This document shows positions 10,297-18,319 of a DNA stretch of 64,000 nt, piece by piece; within the stretch, counting starts at the first letter, position 1; every line of letters begins with the position of its first letter. The DNA is taken from the NCBI RefSeq assembly GCF_014235845.1, contig NZ_JACJUQ010000007.1:62001-126000 (forward strand). The letters run 5' to 3'. The position numbers and the translations under genes were made by a program. A model generated the notes under the pieces. The model was not told the DNA's origin. It made no database searches and saw only the letters and a program-made list of their open reading frames with translations. Origin of the DNA: Pontivivens nitratireducens (GTDB lineage: Bacteria; Pseudomonadota; Alphaproteobacteria; Rhodobacterales; Rhodobacteraceae).

Positions 10297-10983
10297 ATGA
10301 GCAATCTGAAGAAAATCCTGATGGTCGACGACGATCTGGATCTGCGTGAGGTTCTGGCCGACCAGTTGGTCCTGACCGAGGAGTTCGACGTGTTCGAGGC
10401 CGAGACCGGTGCCGACGGGTTGGAGAAGTCGAAGCAGAGCCTTTACGACCTCGTGATCCTGGACGTCGGTCTGCCCGACATGGACGGGCGCGAAGTGTGT
10501 CGCCTGATGCGCAAGCAGGGCGTGAAATGTCCCATCCTCATGCTGACCGGCCACATTACCGATGCAGACACGATCCTTGGCCTTGATTCGGGGGCCAATG
10601 ATTACATCACCAAGCCGTTCAAGTTTCCGGTGCTTCTGGCCCGGATCCGGGCGCAACTGCGCCAGCATGAGCAAAGCGAGGATGCCGTCTTCTCCGTCGG
10701 GCAGTACACGTTCAAACCGTCCGAGAAGGTGCTGATCACCGAGGATGAAAAGAAAATTCGCCTGACGGAGAAGGAAACCAATATCCTCAAGTTCCTGTAC
10801 CGCGCGAATGACGGCGTGGTCGCACGCGATGTCCTGCTGCACGAAGTCTGGGGCTACAATGCGGCGGTGACGACTCACACGCTTGAGACGCATATCTACC
10901 GCCTTCGCCAGAAAATTGAATCCGATCCCAGCAATGCAACCCTGCTGGTAACCGAATCCGGCGGTTACCGCCTGGTGTCGTAG
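10297..10983 (+). CDS. OmpR/PhoB-family response regulator, CenR-like
   Basis: A 228-aa two-domain regulator. The receiver domain has the acidic pair Asp11/Asp12, phospho-acceptor Asp56, Thr84 and Lys106; the C-terminal winged helix ends with the recognition region TTHTLETHIYRLRQKIE. The wording (QLRQHEQSEDAVFSVGQYTFKP, RLTEKETNILKFLYRA, HEVWGYNAAVTTHTLE) resembles alphaproteobacterial CenR, an essential cell-envelope regulator in Caulobacter and Rhodobacter; this is from memory and not verified by alignment. No histidine kinase gene is adjacent. The start at 10297 follows GGGAGCGGGACG; an upstream ATG at 10225 gives a non-conserved extension. Confidence 0.85.
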   Translation: MSNLKKILMVDDDLDLREVLADQLVLTEEFDVFEAETGADGLEKSKQSLYDLVILDVGLPDMDGREVCRLMRKQGVKCPILMLTGHITDADTILGLDSGANDYITKPFKFPVLLARIRAQLRQHEQSEDAVFSVGQYTFKPSEKVLITEDEKKIRLTEKETNILKFLYRANDGVVARDVLLHEVWGYNAAVTTHTLETHIYRLRQKIESDPSNATLLVTESGGYRLVS

Positions 10984-10988
10984 CGAGA

Positions 10989-11006
10989 TGTACGAATTTT
11001 CGTACA
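10989..11006. repeat. Perfect 18-bp palindrome after the response regulator gene
   Basis: TGTACGAA and TTCGTACA face each other around a TT centre, six bases after the regulator stop codon. It could fold as a 7-bp stem with a 4-nt loop but no T-run follows, so it may be a protein-binding site rather than a terminator. Confidence 0.6.
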
Positions 11007-11043
11007 AAATGTGATTCAAATCTGTTTCAGGTGGCTCTGTCAG

Positions 11044-11073
11044 TTGAAATACGCATTCGGAAAGACGTATTAT
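11044..11073 (+). promoter_or_regulatory. Probable sigma-70 promoter of the small RNA
   Basis: TTGAAA (11044-11049) and TATTAT (11068-11073) are separated by 18 bp. The predicted start near 11080 coincides with the beginning of the first of three stem-loops. Confidence 0.6.
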
Positions 11074-11078
11074 AGAGT

Positions 11079-11196
11079 ACCGACCGTCCCCCCCACTTAT
11101 GACGGTCGTACCCGGCCACTTTATCCCCCCCTCCAAAGTGGCTGAATAAGGGATTGCCGCCTGATCCGCGAAAAACGGATCGGGCGCTTTCTCTTT
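11079..11196 (+). ncRNA. Candidate small RNA with three hairpins and C-rich anti-SD loops
   Basis: The gap 10984-11307 contains no ORF but a compact RNA-like layout. Hairpin 1: 8-bp stem 11081-11088 with 11101-11108 and a loop of six C then ACTTAT. Hairpin 2: 8-bp stem 11115-11122 with 11135-11142 and loop ATCCCCCCCTCC, which contains CCUCC, the anti-Shine-Dalgarno sequence. Hairpin 3: 10-bp stem 11159-11168 with 11176-11185, then GCTTTCTCTTT, a Rho-independent terminator. A promoter sits immediately upstream. Alphaproteobacterial sRNAs with C-rich anti-SD loops (CcsR in Rhodobacter, alpha-r14/cuckoo RNAs in Rhizobiales) look like this, but I do not recognise this sequence as one of them. An alternative is a long xth 5' leader with a terminator. 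Confidence 0.55.
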
Positions 11197-11307
11197 GAGG
11201 ACTGTTCTTTCTCTTCAGATCTATTTCGGGCCGTGGCGGTGGACTTTCGCCTTGAGGCGATGCCGCCCATCGCGGACACTGCGCACCAATTCCGAATGGA
11301 GCGTCCA

Positions 11308-12096
11308 ATGACCACCACGATCTGCACCTGGAACATCAACTCCGTCCGCCTGCGCGCCGATATCGTTCTGCGCCTGCTGGCCGAACAGGCGCCCGACGTG
11401 TTGTGTCTGCAGGAAACCAAGAGCCCGGTGGACAAGATCCCGCTGCAGGTCTTTGCGGATGCGGGCTACGGACACATCGTGGCCGAGGGGAACAAGGGCT
11501 ATAACGGCGTTGCCATCCTCTCCCGCTTGCCGCTGGTGGATGCTGGAACCATGGCGTTCTGCGATACCGGCCACGCCCGCCATTGCGCGGCGACCCTGCC
11601 CAACGGCCTGACGGTCCACAACTTCTACGTTCCCGCCGGCGGGGATGAGCCTGACCCCGCGACCAATCCGAAATTCGCGCACAAACTGGAATTCCTGGCC
11701 AATATGGCCAAGTGGGGCGCTGGCACCTCGCCCGCGAAATCCGTGCTGGTCGGTGATCTGAACATTGCCCCGCGCGCCGATGACGTCTGGTCGCACAAAC
11801 AGTTGCTCAAGGTCGTGTCTCACACCCCGGTCGAGGTCGAGGCGCTGGAAAAGGCCCGCACCGATGGTGGCTGGATCGACACCACGCGCGCCGACATACC
11901 GGAGGGGCCGCTTTATTCGTGGTGGTCCTACCGGTCCAAGGACTGGTCGAACGCGGACAAGGGCCGCCGTCTGGATCACGTCTGGGCCACCGCCGATGCG
12001 GGCCACGTGGCGGGCTCCACCCGCATCCTGCGCGACGTTCGCGGATGGGAGAAACCTTCGGATCACGCGCCGATCATCGCGGGGTTCGCCCCATGA
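11308..12096 (+). CDS. xth: Exodeoxyribonuclease III
   Basis: A 262-aa ExoIII/AP endonuclease of the EEP fold for base-excision repair. Motifs: WNINSVR near the N-terminus, LCLQETK (metal Glu), GDLNIAPRADDVW and the C-terminal DHAPI with the catalytic Asp-His. The ATG at 11308 is chosen because the family starts there; the upstream in-frame ATG at 11233 is in the leader. Its stop codon overlaps the next start (ATGA at 12093-12096). Confidence 0.93.
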   Translation: MTTTICTWNINSVRLRADIVLRLLAEQAPDVLCLQETKSPVDKIPLQVFADAGYGHIVAEGNKGYNGVAILSRLPLVDAGTMAFCDTGHARHCAATLPNGLTVHNFYVPAGGDEPDPATNPKFAHKLEFLANMAKWGAGTSPAKSVLVGDLNIAPRADDVWSHKQLLKVVSHTPVEVEALEKARTDGGWIDTTRADIPEGPLYSWWSYRSKDWSNADKGRRLDHVWATADAGHVAGSTRILRDVRGWEKPSDHAPIIAGFAP

Positions 12097-12818
12097 TCCG
12101 CCTGCACCGCGACGGTGCTGTCGCCCGCATCGTGCTGGACGCGCCCGAACGGCGCAACGCCTTGCAGACCGCGGATATGACAACGCTGACCACGCTGTTG
12201 AACGAGATTGAGGACGATACCACCCTGCGTGTCGCGATCCTGACCGGAACTGGCACGGTCTTTTGCGCCGGGGCCGATCTGGCGGAGCTGGAACAGGGCC
12301 TGCGGCCTGACCTGCCCTTGGCCGACCTGTCCGACCGGATCGCTGCTCTGCGCGTTCCTGTCATAGGGGCGTTGAACGGCGGTGTCTTCGGGGCCGGGCT
12401 GGATCTGGCGCTGGCCTGCGATCTGCGGCTGGGGGTGAACGGCATGGTCGCGCAGGTTCCGGCCGCCGCCATCGGCGTGCATTATCCCGGCCCGGCGTTG
12501 GCGCGCGCCCGCGCGGCACTGGGACCAACCATCGCCAGCCGCCTGTTCCTGACGGCGGAGCGTCTGTCCGATACGCAGTGCCGCGATACCGAACTGGTCA
12601 GCGCCCTGTACGATCCCGCCATGTTGAGCGATGAGGCCTTGAGGCTCGCCACCCGGATCGCCGGTCTTGCCCCTCTCGCGGTGGAGGGGATGAAACGCGC
12701 GCTGGTTCAGTCCGACGCCTCCGATGCGCGGGTCACGGCCTGCTTTGCCAGTGCCGATCATGCGGAGGCGCTGACCGCCCGCCGCGAAAAACGCAAACCT
12801 GTGTTCAGGCGCGCCTGA
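12093..12818 (+). CDS. Enoyl-CoA hydratase/isomerase family protein
   Basis: A 241-aa crotonase-fold protein. Visible motifs: ERRNAL near residue 18, the first oxyanion-hole segment FCAGADL and the second GGVFGAGLDLALACD. Substrate is not predictable. It is translationally coupled to xth, an unusual partner, and is convergent with livM (12-bp gap). The leucine-degradation operon at 38-45 kb lacks its own methylglutaconyl-CoA hydratase, and this gene could be considered for that step, but nothing in the sequence proves it. Confidence 0.82.
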   Translation: MIRLHRDGAVARIVLDAPERRNALQTADMTTLTTLLNEIEDDTTLRVAILTGTGTVFCAGADLAELEQGLRPDLPLADLSDRIAALRVPVIGALNGGVFGAGLDLALACDLRLGVNGMVAQVPAAAIGVHYPGPALARARAALGPTIASRLFLTAERLSDTQCRDTELVSALYDPAMLSDEALRLATRIAGLAPLAVEGMKRALVQSDASDARVTACFASADHAEALTARREKRKPVFRRA

Positions 12819-12830
12819 CAGGTCGCGCCG

Positions 12831-14141
12831 CTAGCGTCTGATCTGTTCGGGGATTAGTCCCTTGGGGAAGAAGCGCAGCGTCACCAGCAGAACCAGCCCC
12901 ATGATGAGCAATCGCATATGCGGCGCGTTGTCCATCAGATGCGCGCGCAGCGCGCTGTCCCCCGCCATGCCCGAGGTGATGAACTCCATCGCCTGTGGGC
13001 CCCATGCCTCCGCCTGTGTCCAGGTGAACCAGATCAGGAATCCGCCCAGCACAGCCCCCCAATTGTTGCCGGACCCGCCGACGATCACCATCACCCAGAT
13101 GAGGAAGGTAAAGCGCAGCGGATTATATGTACCTGGCGAGAACAGCCCGTCCATCGTCACCAGCATCGCCCCGGCGATCCCCACCACGGCGGAGCCCAGG
13201 ACGAAGATCTGCCGGTGCCGCGCCACCACGTCCTTGCCCATCGCCTCCGCCGCGTCGCGGTTGTCGCGGATCGCCCGCATCATCCGGCCCCAGGGCGACT
13301 TCAGCGCCCGTTCGCTCAACCACATCAGGATCGCCAGCACGATGACGAACAGGATGGTGTAGGAGCCGCGGACGAACACGATGGACGCATCTATGGGCGT
13401 CATCCCCAGATCCGCCGCGAACGCGACGAACCAGTCCGAGGCCTGCAAATCGATTGCGCTGGGAACCGGGCTGTCCAGGCCCGCGACATTCTTGACGCCC
13501 CGCGCCAGCCAATCCTCATTCTTCAGCACGGCCAGCACGATCTCGGATATGCCCAGCGTCGCGATGGCAAGATAGTCGGAGCGCAGCCCCAGCGCGATCC
13601 GCGAAATCAGCCACGCAGCACCGCCCGCGAACAATCCACCGACCAGCCAGCTGAGGATGATGGGCAGTCCGGCACCGCCAATATTTCCGTACACCGTGGG
13701 ATCCTGGGCCTCGATCGCGTCCACCGCCGGGTCGAAGAATTGCCGGGTCACGAAATACCCCAGCACCAGCAACAGCACCGTCAACACGCCGCGCCCGCGT
13801 CTGGGCAGGTGTTTGCGCACCCAGCCGACCGCCGCAACCGTCACCACGATCGACAGCAAGGCGGACACCAGCCCGGCACCGCCCACGGCCCATGCCTCAC
13901 CCCGCACAGGCTCACTGACCAGCACCGCCGCCACGCCGCCCAGCGCCGCGAAGCCCATGATGCCGACATTGAACAGCCCGCCATAGCCCCACTGCATGTT
14001 CACGCCCAGCGCCATGATGCCGGAGATCAGGCACATGTTCAGCACCGACAGCGCCAGTGGCCAGCTTTGCACGAAACCCAGCGCCAGCAGGGCCGCGAAC
14101 ATCAACGCATAGAGTGACAGGATACGCACGGGCTGGCTCAT
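12831..14141 (-). CDS. livM: Branched-chain amino acid ABC transporter permease LivM
   Basis: A 436-aa multi-spanning inner-membrane permease with the LivM/LivH-family core (GYGGLFNVGIMGFAALGGV near the N-terminus, SDYLAIATLGISEIVL and the cytoplasmic loop WGRMMRAIRDN...AEAMGKDV that docks the ATPase). It is longer than E. coli LivM because of an extra hydrophobic insertion around residues 100-160. It overlaps livH by four bases and is the last gene of the liv operon. Confidence 0.9.
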   Translation of the reverse strand: MSQPVRILSLYALMFAALLALGFVQSWPLALSVLNMCLISGIMALGVNMQWGYGGLFNVGIMGFAALGGVAAVLVSEPVRGEAWAVGGAGLVSALLSIVVTVAAVGWVRKHLPRRGRGVLTVLLLVLGYFVTRQFFDPAVDAIEAQDPTVYGNIGGAGLPIILSWLVGGLFAGGAAWLISRIALGLRSDYLAIATLGISEIVLAVLKNEDWLARGVKNVAGLDSPVPSAIDLQASDWFVAFAADLGMTPIDASIVFVRGSYTILFVIVLAILMWLSERALKSPWGRMMRAIRDNRDAAEAMGKDVVARHRQIFVLGSAVVGIAGAMLVTMDGLFSPGTYNPLRFTFLIWVMVIVGGSGNNWGAVLGGFLIWFTWTQAEAWGPQAMEFITSGMAGDSALRAHLMDNAPHMRLLIMGLVLLVTLRFFPKGLIPEQIRR

Positions 14142-15148
14142 ATCACTTTCCCCCTGAACAGTCCGGTCGGTCTGATCAGCAGCACCACGACCAGAATGAC
14201 GAAGCTGACGGCGAACTTGTAATCCGTGCTCAGCAACTGGATCAGGCCCTCAGGCTCCCACCACGGGATCAGATAGTCGAGCACGCGCTTGTAGGCATAT
14301 GTCACCGTCACCTCGGAAAAGGCGATGATGAAGCCCCCGGCGATGGCCCCCACGGGATTGCCGATACCACCCACGATGGCCGCTGCGAACATCGGCAGCA
14401 ACAGCTGGAAATAGGTGAACGGCTTGAACGACTTGTCCAGACCATAGAGCGTGCCTGCTATCGTCGCCAAACTGGCGGCGATCACCCATGTCCAGAACAC
14501 AACCTTCTTGGGGTCGATCCCGGACAGCAGCGCCAGATCCTCATTGTCGGAATAGGCCCGCATCGCCTTGCCCATGCGCGACCGGTTCAAAAACAGGAAC
14601 AGCGCGATCACCACGATCACCGCAACCACCAGGGTCAGAACCTGGGTGGACCGCAGAGCCAGCCCCTCATCCAGGCCGCTCCACGCCTCGAAATCGCGCG
14701 CCCGGATCACGAACCGTGCACCGTCCGCGAACCTCTGATCGTCCGGACCGATCAGCAGTCGCGTCAATCCGTTCAGCACGAACATCACCCCCACAGACAC
14801 GATGACGAAGATCACCGGCGCGGAGCGTTTTTCGCGGTAGAAGCTATAGACCGCCCTGTCCATCAGCAGCGAAATCGCCACCGCCGCGACAATCCCAACA
14901 GGCAGCGCCAGCAGGGCCGTGGGCAACACGCCGAGGCTGACGCCCATCGACTGTAACCACCACGTGAACAGGACCGTGGCCGCCGTGCCGAACGCCATCA
15001 GATCGCCATGTGCGAAGTTCGAGAACCGCAGCACGGCATAGATCAGCGTCACCCCCAGCGCCCCCAGCGCCAGCTGCGCGCCATAGGCCAGACCGGGGAT
15101 GATCACGAAATTCGCGAACAGCACGATACCGTTGAGGATGTCTATCAT
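14138..15148 (-). CDS. livH: Branched-chain amino acid ABC transporter permease LivH
   Basis: A 336-aa permease with about eight transmembrane helices. Typical features are ALGVTLIYAVLRFSNFAHGDLMAFG near the N-terminus, the ATPase-docking loop with MGKAMRAYSDNEDLALLSGID and the C-terminal RPTGLFRG. Its start overlaps the stop of the preceding 71-codon gene (ATGA at 15145-15148) and its end overlaps livM. Confidence 0.92.
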   Translation of the reverse strand: MIDILNGIVLFANFVIIPGLAYGAQLALGALGVTLIYAVLRFSNFAHGDLMAFGTAATVLFTWWLQSMGVSLGVLPTALLALPVGIVAAVAISLLMDRAVYSFYREKRSAPVIFVIVSVGVMFVLNGLTRLLIGPDDQRFADGARFVIRARDFEAWSGLDEGLALRSTQVLTLVVAVIVVIALFLFLNRSRMGKAMRAYSDNEDLALLSGIDPKKVVFWTWVIAASLATIAGTLYGLDKSFKPFTYFQLLLPMFAAAIVGGIGNPVGAIAGGFIIAFSEVTVTYAYKRVLDYLIPWWEPEGLIQLLSTDYKFAVSFVILVVVLLIRPTGLFRGKVI

Positions 15149-15360
15149 GTCAAAGGCTCCGTTGCCGGTGGGCGCAGCATATCGTTGGGATGTGAACGCG
15201 GCGGGTCATGCGGCTTCCTCGACGATCCAGTCGCATATGCCGCCTCGGCCATCAGGCGCGTGTTCTGGCTTATGCGCTGAACATTCCACCACACGATTCC
15301 ACCAATTCCTGCACAAAACACGGTGAGGAAGTTCGCAAAGCTGAGATTTGCCCTGCTCAC
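15145..15360 (-). CDS. Small membrane-anchored protein inside the liv operon
   Basis: A 71-aa protein of unknown function. One hydrophobic segment (FANFLTVFCAGIGGIVWW, about residues 8-25) is followed by a polar tail rich in His, Pro and Arg (KPHDPPRSHPNDMLR). It starts at GTG 15360, two bases after the livF stop (TGA-GG-GTG), and its own TGA overlaps the livH ATG by four bases. Tight coupling on both sides argues that it is a real gene, perhaps a small accessory subunit of the transporter. I do not recognise a named family. Confidence 0.65.
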   Translation of the reverse strand: MSRANLSFANFLTVFCAGIGGIVWWNVQRISQNTRLMAEAAYATGSSRKPHDPPRSHPNDMLRPPATEPLT

Positions 15361-15362
15361 CC

Positions 15363-16067
15363 TCAGCCCCCCAGAAAGGTCCGGCGAACCTCGGGATTGG
15401 CCAACAGGGCCTCACCGGTATCGGTCCACGCATTGCGCCCCTGCACCAGCACATATCCCTTGTCCGCGATGTTCAGTGCCTGCCGCGCATTCTGTTCGAC
15501 CATCAGGATGGCGATGCCGGTGCGCGCGACCTCGATGATGCGGTCGAACAATTCGTCCATCACGATGGGACTGACGCCGGCCGTCGGCTCATCGAGCATC
15601 AGCAGTTTCGGCTCCGTCATCAGCGCGCGCCCGACTGCGACCTGCTGGCGCTGCCCGCCCGACAGCTCTCCCGCTGGTTGGCGGCGTTTCTCGCGCAGGA
15701 TCGGGAACAGGTCGAACACCTGCTCCATCGTGCCGGTAAAATCGTCATGCCGCAGATAGGCCCCCATTTCGAGGTTCTCCTGCACGCTCATCGAGGTGAA
15801 GACATTCGCGGTTTGCGGCACGAAGCCCATGCCCATCGCCACCCGTTCCTGCGGGCTGAGTCTGGTGATGTCCTGCCCGTCCAGCGTCACGGTCCCCTCA
15901 CGCAGCGGCAGCATCCCGAACACGGCCTTCATCGCCGTGGACTTGCCCGCGCCGTTCGGCCCGACGATGACCGCGATCTGCCCGCGATCGACGTTGATCT
16001 CACACGAATGCAGAATGTCCGTCGCGCCGTAGCCGCCGGTCATGTCGCGTGCCGACAGGAAACTCAT
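15363..16067 (-). CDS. livF: Branched-chain amino acid ABC transporter ATP-binding protein LivF
   Basis: A 234-aa ABC ATPase: Walker [10 protein letters not shown], signature LSGGQRQQVA and Walker [12 protein letters not shown] followed by the switch His region, all in family order. Short length without extra C-terminal domain is typical of LivF. The ATG at 16067 is chosen (MSFLSARD); upstream codons to 16130 look non-coding. It is separated from livG by 112 bp without an ORF. Confidence 0.92.
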   Translation of the reverse strand: MSFLSARDMTGGYGATDILHSCEINVDRGQIAVIVGPNGAGKSTAMKAVFGMLPLREGTVTLDGQDITRLSPQERVAMGMGFVPQTANVFTSMSVQENLEMGAYLRHDDFTGTMEQVFDLFPILREKRRQPAGELSGGQRQQVAVGRALMTEPKLLMLDEPTAGVSPIVMDELFDRIIEVARTGIAILMVEQNARQALNIADKGYVLVQGRNAWTDTGEALLANPEVRRTFLGG

Positions 16068-16179
16068 GACCTGTCCCCTTCGCAAAAGAACCATATTCCG
16101 CCTGACGCAGTGCGCCCCCAGGGCGGGCACGGCGCAGTCAGCGCAGTCTGTGCCTTTCGGCGGCGGGTCGGAACGATAT

Positions 16180-16956
16180 TCACGCGATTACCTTGTTTTT
16201 CAGACCGGTGCCCAGATAGGCTTCGATCACTCTCTCATCGGCCTTGACCGAGGCGACGTCGCCCTTGGCCAGCACGCGCCCCTCCGCCATCACGATCACC
16301 GGATCGCACAGGCGAGAGATAAAATCCATGTCGTGCTCGATCATGCAGAACGTATAGCCGCGTTCCCGGTTAAGCCGTTGGATCGCATCACCAATCGTAT
16401 GGAGGAGCGTGCGATTGACGCCTGCGCCGACTTCATCCAGAAATACGATCTTGGCGTCCACCATCATGGTGCGCCCCAGTTCCAGCAGCTTTTTCTGACC
16501 GCCAGACACGTTTCCCGCCAGTTCATCCGCGACGTGGCTGATCTCAAGAAAATCAATGACATCTTCCGCTTTTTCACGGATTGCACGTTCCTGCGCACGA
16601 ACCTCACCGGGGCGGAACCACGCGTCCAGCAGCCTCTCCCCCTTTTGCGCGGGGGGGACCATCATCAGGTTATCGCGCACCGTTAGCGTTGAGAATTCAT
16701 GGGCAATCTGGAACGTGCGCAACAGCCCACGGTGAAACAGCGCATGCGGGGGCAGCCCCGTGATATCCTCACCATCCAGGAACACCCGGCCCGAGGTCGG
16801 CGTGTAGTGGCCCGCCACCACATTGAAAAGAGTGGTTTTTCCCGCGCCATTCGGCCCGATCAGCCCGGTGATGGAGCCTTCTTCGATCTCGATACTGGCA
16901 CCGTCCACGGCACGGATACCACCGAAATGCATGTGGAGGTCTTCGACCCGGATCAT
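16180..16956 (-). CDS. livG: Branched-chain amino acid ABC transporter ATP-binding protein LivG
   Basis: A 258-aa ABC ATPase with Walker A GPNGAGKTT, signature VSGGQKKLLELGR and Walker B KIVFLDEVGAGVN; the C-terminal VLAKGDVASVKADERVIEAYLG is the LivG-type tail. Note Val rather than Pro after the Walker B Glu (DEVGAG instead of DEPxAG). It follows livK and a stable intercistronic hairpin. Confidence 0.92.
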   Translation of the reverse strand: MIRVEDLHMHFGGIRAVDGASIEIEEGSITGLIGPNGAGKTTLFNVVAGHYTPTSGRVFLDGEDITGLPPHALFHRGLLRTFQIAHEFSTLTVRDNLMMVPPAQKGERLLDAWFRPGEVRAQERAIREKAEDVIDFLEISHVADELAGNVSGGQKKLLELGRTMMVDAKIVFLDEVGAGVNRTLLHTIGDAIQRLNRERGYTFCMIEHDMDFISRLCDPVIVMAEGRVLAKGDVASVKADERVIEAYLGTGLKNKVIA

Positions 16957-16981
16957 GTGCGCACTCCGATTTCAACAAAGA

Positions 16982-17003
16982 GGCCCGGAGTTTCCTCCGG
17001 GCC
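16982..17003 (-). terminator. Intercistronic hairpin between livK and livG
   Basis: A perfect 9-bp GC-rich stem (16982-16990 with 16995-17003, loop TTTC) is followed on the minus strand by TCTTTGTTG. Such partial terminators after the binding-protein gene usually lower expression of the downstream ATPases and permeases. Confidence 0.6.
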
Positions 17004-17029
17004 ATTTTCACAGGGAACTCAGGACGGTA

Positions 17030-18226
17030 TCAGCGCACGCCCAAAGTCTGGAACGCGCCGTCGATGACTTCGAGTTCGCGGTAGGAGCCTGCCGCCTCAC
17101 CCGGTCCGATCAGTTCAACACCGGTCGCACCGACGAAATCGATCTCGCCCCCCTTTGCGAGGATCTCCAGCGCCTTGGCCAATTCACCCGGTCCGATCGG
17201 CTCACCCGGCGCATTGGCGACGTTGAGGATATTCGCCTGAATATCACCGCGATCGAGCGACCCTGCCGCCTGTGCGGCGAGGATGATCAGCGATGCGGCA
17301 TCATAGCTTTCACCCCGGTAGGGGCCGTCCCCGGTGATGTTGTCCTCCCGCGCCATCGTCTCGAAGACCGCGAAGCCCTCACTGTCCGATCCCGGCGCGG
17401 TGCCGAACGTGCCCTCGATATCCGGGCCGAACGCGTCGGTCAGACTTTCCCCGATCATGCCGTCGCCAAGGATGAATGTATCGAACGCTCCCGTATCGAC
17501 GGAGGATTGGATGATCCCGCGCCCGCCCTGATCGACATAGCCCAATACGGCCAGCGCATCGGCACCGACAGCGGCCAAAGCACCGACTTCGGCGGAATAG
17601 TCGCCCTTGCCGTCCTCATGCGCGGCGACGATCTCAACCGTGCCGCCAGCCGCTTCGAATGCGGCCTGGAACGCATCGGCCAGGCCCAAGCCGTAATCGT
17701 TGTTGGTATAGGTGATTGCGACGGAATCGATCCCACGCTCGGTCACGATATCGGCCAGAATCTGTCCCTGACGGGCATCCGAGGGCGCGGTGCGGAAGAA
17801 GAGGTCGTTATCCTCGATCGAGGACAGCGCGGGTGAGGTCGCAGACGGGCTGATCAGCACGACACCGTTCGGGACGGCCACGTTGCTGGCAATTGCGGTG
17901 GTCACGCCCGAACAATCCGCGCCGACGATCCCGATGACATTGTCGCTCGTGACCAGACGTTCCGCCGCCGCTGTGGCGGCACCGGCGTCGATGCAGGTGG
18001 AATCGGCCCGAATGGCGGCGAGGGTCGTGCCATCCAGGAACAGCCCCGAGGCGTTTGCCTCCGCGATCGCCAGTTCGGCGGAGGACGCCATGTCCGGCGT
18101 CAGCGATTCGATGGGACCGGTGAAACCCAGGACAATGCCGATATTCGCGGAGTCAGCATGGCCCTCGGCCAGCGCGCCCGACGATGCCAACGCCGCGATG
18201 GCCGTGCCGATCAGGAACGTCTTCAT
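17030..18226 (-). CDS. livK: Branched-chain amino acid ABC transporter substrate-binding protein LivK
   Basis: A 398-aa periplasmic binding protein of the Leu/Ile/Val (peripla_BP_6) type. A signal peptide of about 20 residues ends GALA, and the mature chain shows NIGIVLGFTGP, the two-lobe fold and the ITYTNNDYGLGLADAF segment. The ATG at 18226 is chosen because the signal peptide begins there. It is the first gene of the liv operon. Ligand specificity cannot be fixed; related proteins also bind amides or urea, and the neighbouring asparaginase is only suggestive. Confidence 0.9.
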   Translation of the reverse strand: MKTFLIGTAIAALASSGALAEGHADSANIGIVLGFTGPIESLTPDMASSAELAIAEANASGLFLDGTTLAAIRADSTCIDAGAATAAAERLVTSDNVIGIVGADCSGVTTAIASNVAVPNGVVLISPSATSPALSSIEDNDLFFRTAPSDARQGQILADIVTERGIDSVAITYTNNDYGLGLADAFQAAFEAAGGTVEIVAAHEDGKGDYSAEVGALAAVGADALAVLGYVDQGGRGIIQSSVDTGAFDTFILGDGMIGESLTDAFGPDIEGTFGTAPGSDSEGFAVFETMAREDNITGDGPYRGESYDAASLIILAAQAAGSLDRGDIQANILNVANAPGEPIGPGELAKALEILAKGGEIDFVGATGVELIGPGEAAGSYRELEVIDGAFQTLGVR

Positions 18227-18319
18227 GATGTGATCTCCCGTTGATTTCTGTTGAACTGCCCGCATCAAAAGCATGTTCGCCCCCGATGACAAGGGGCAAA
18301 GAACCGCTCCGCATACCCC

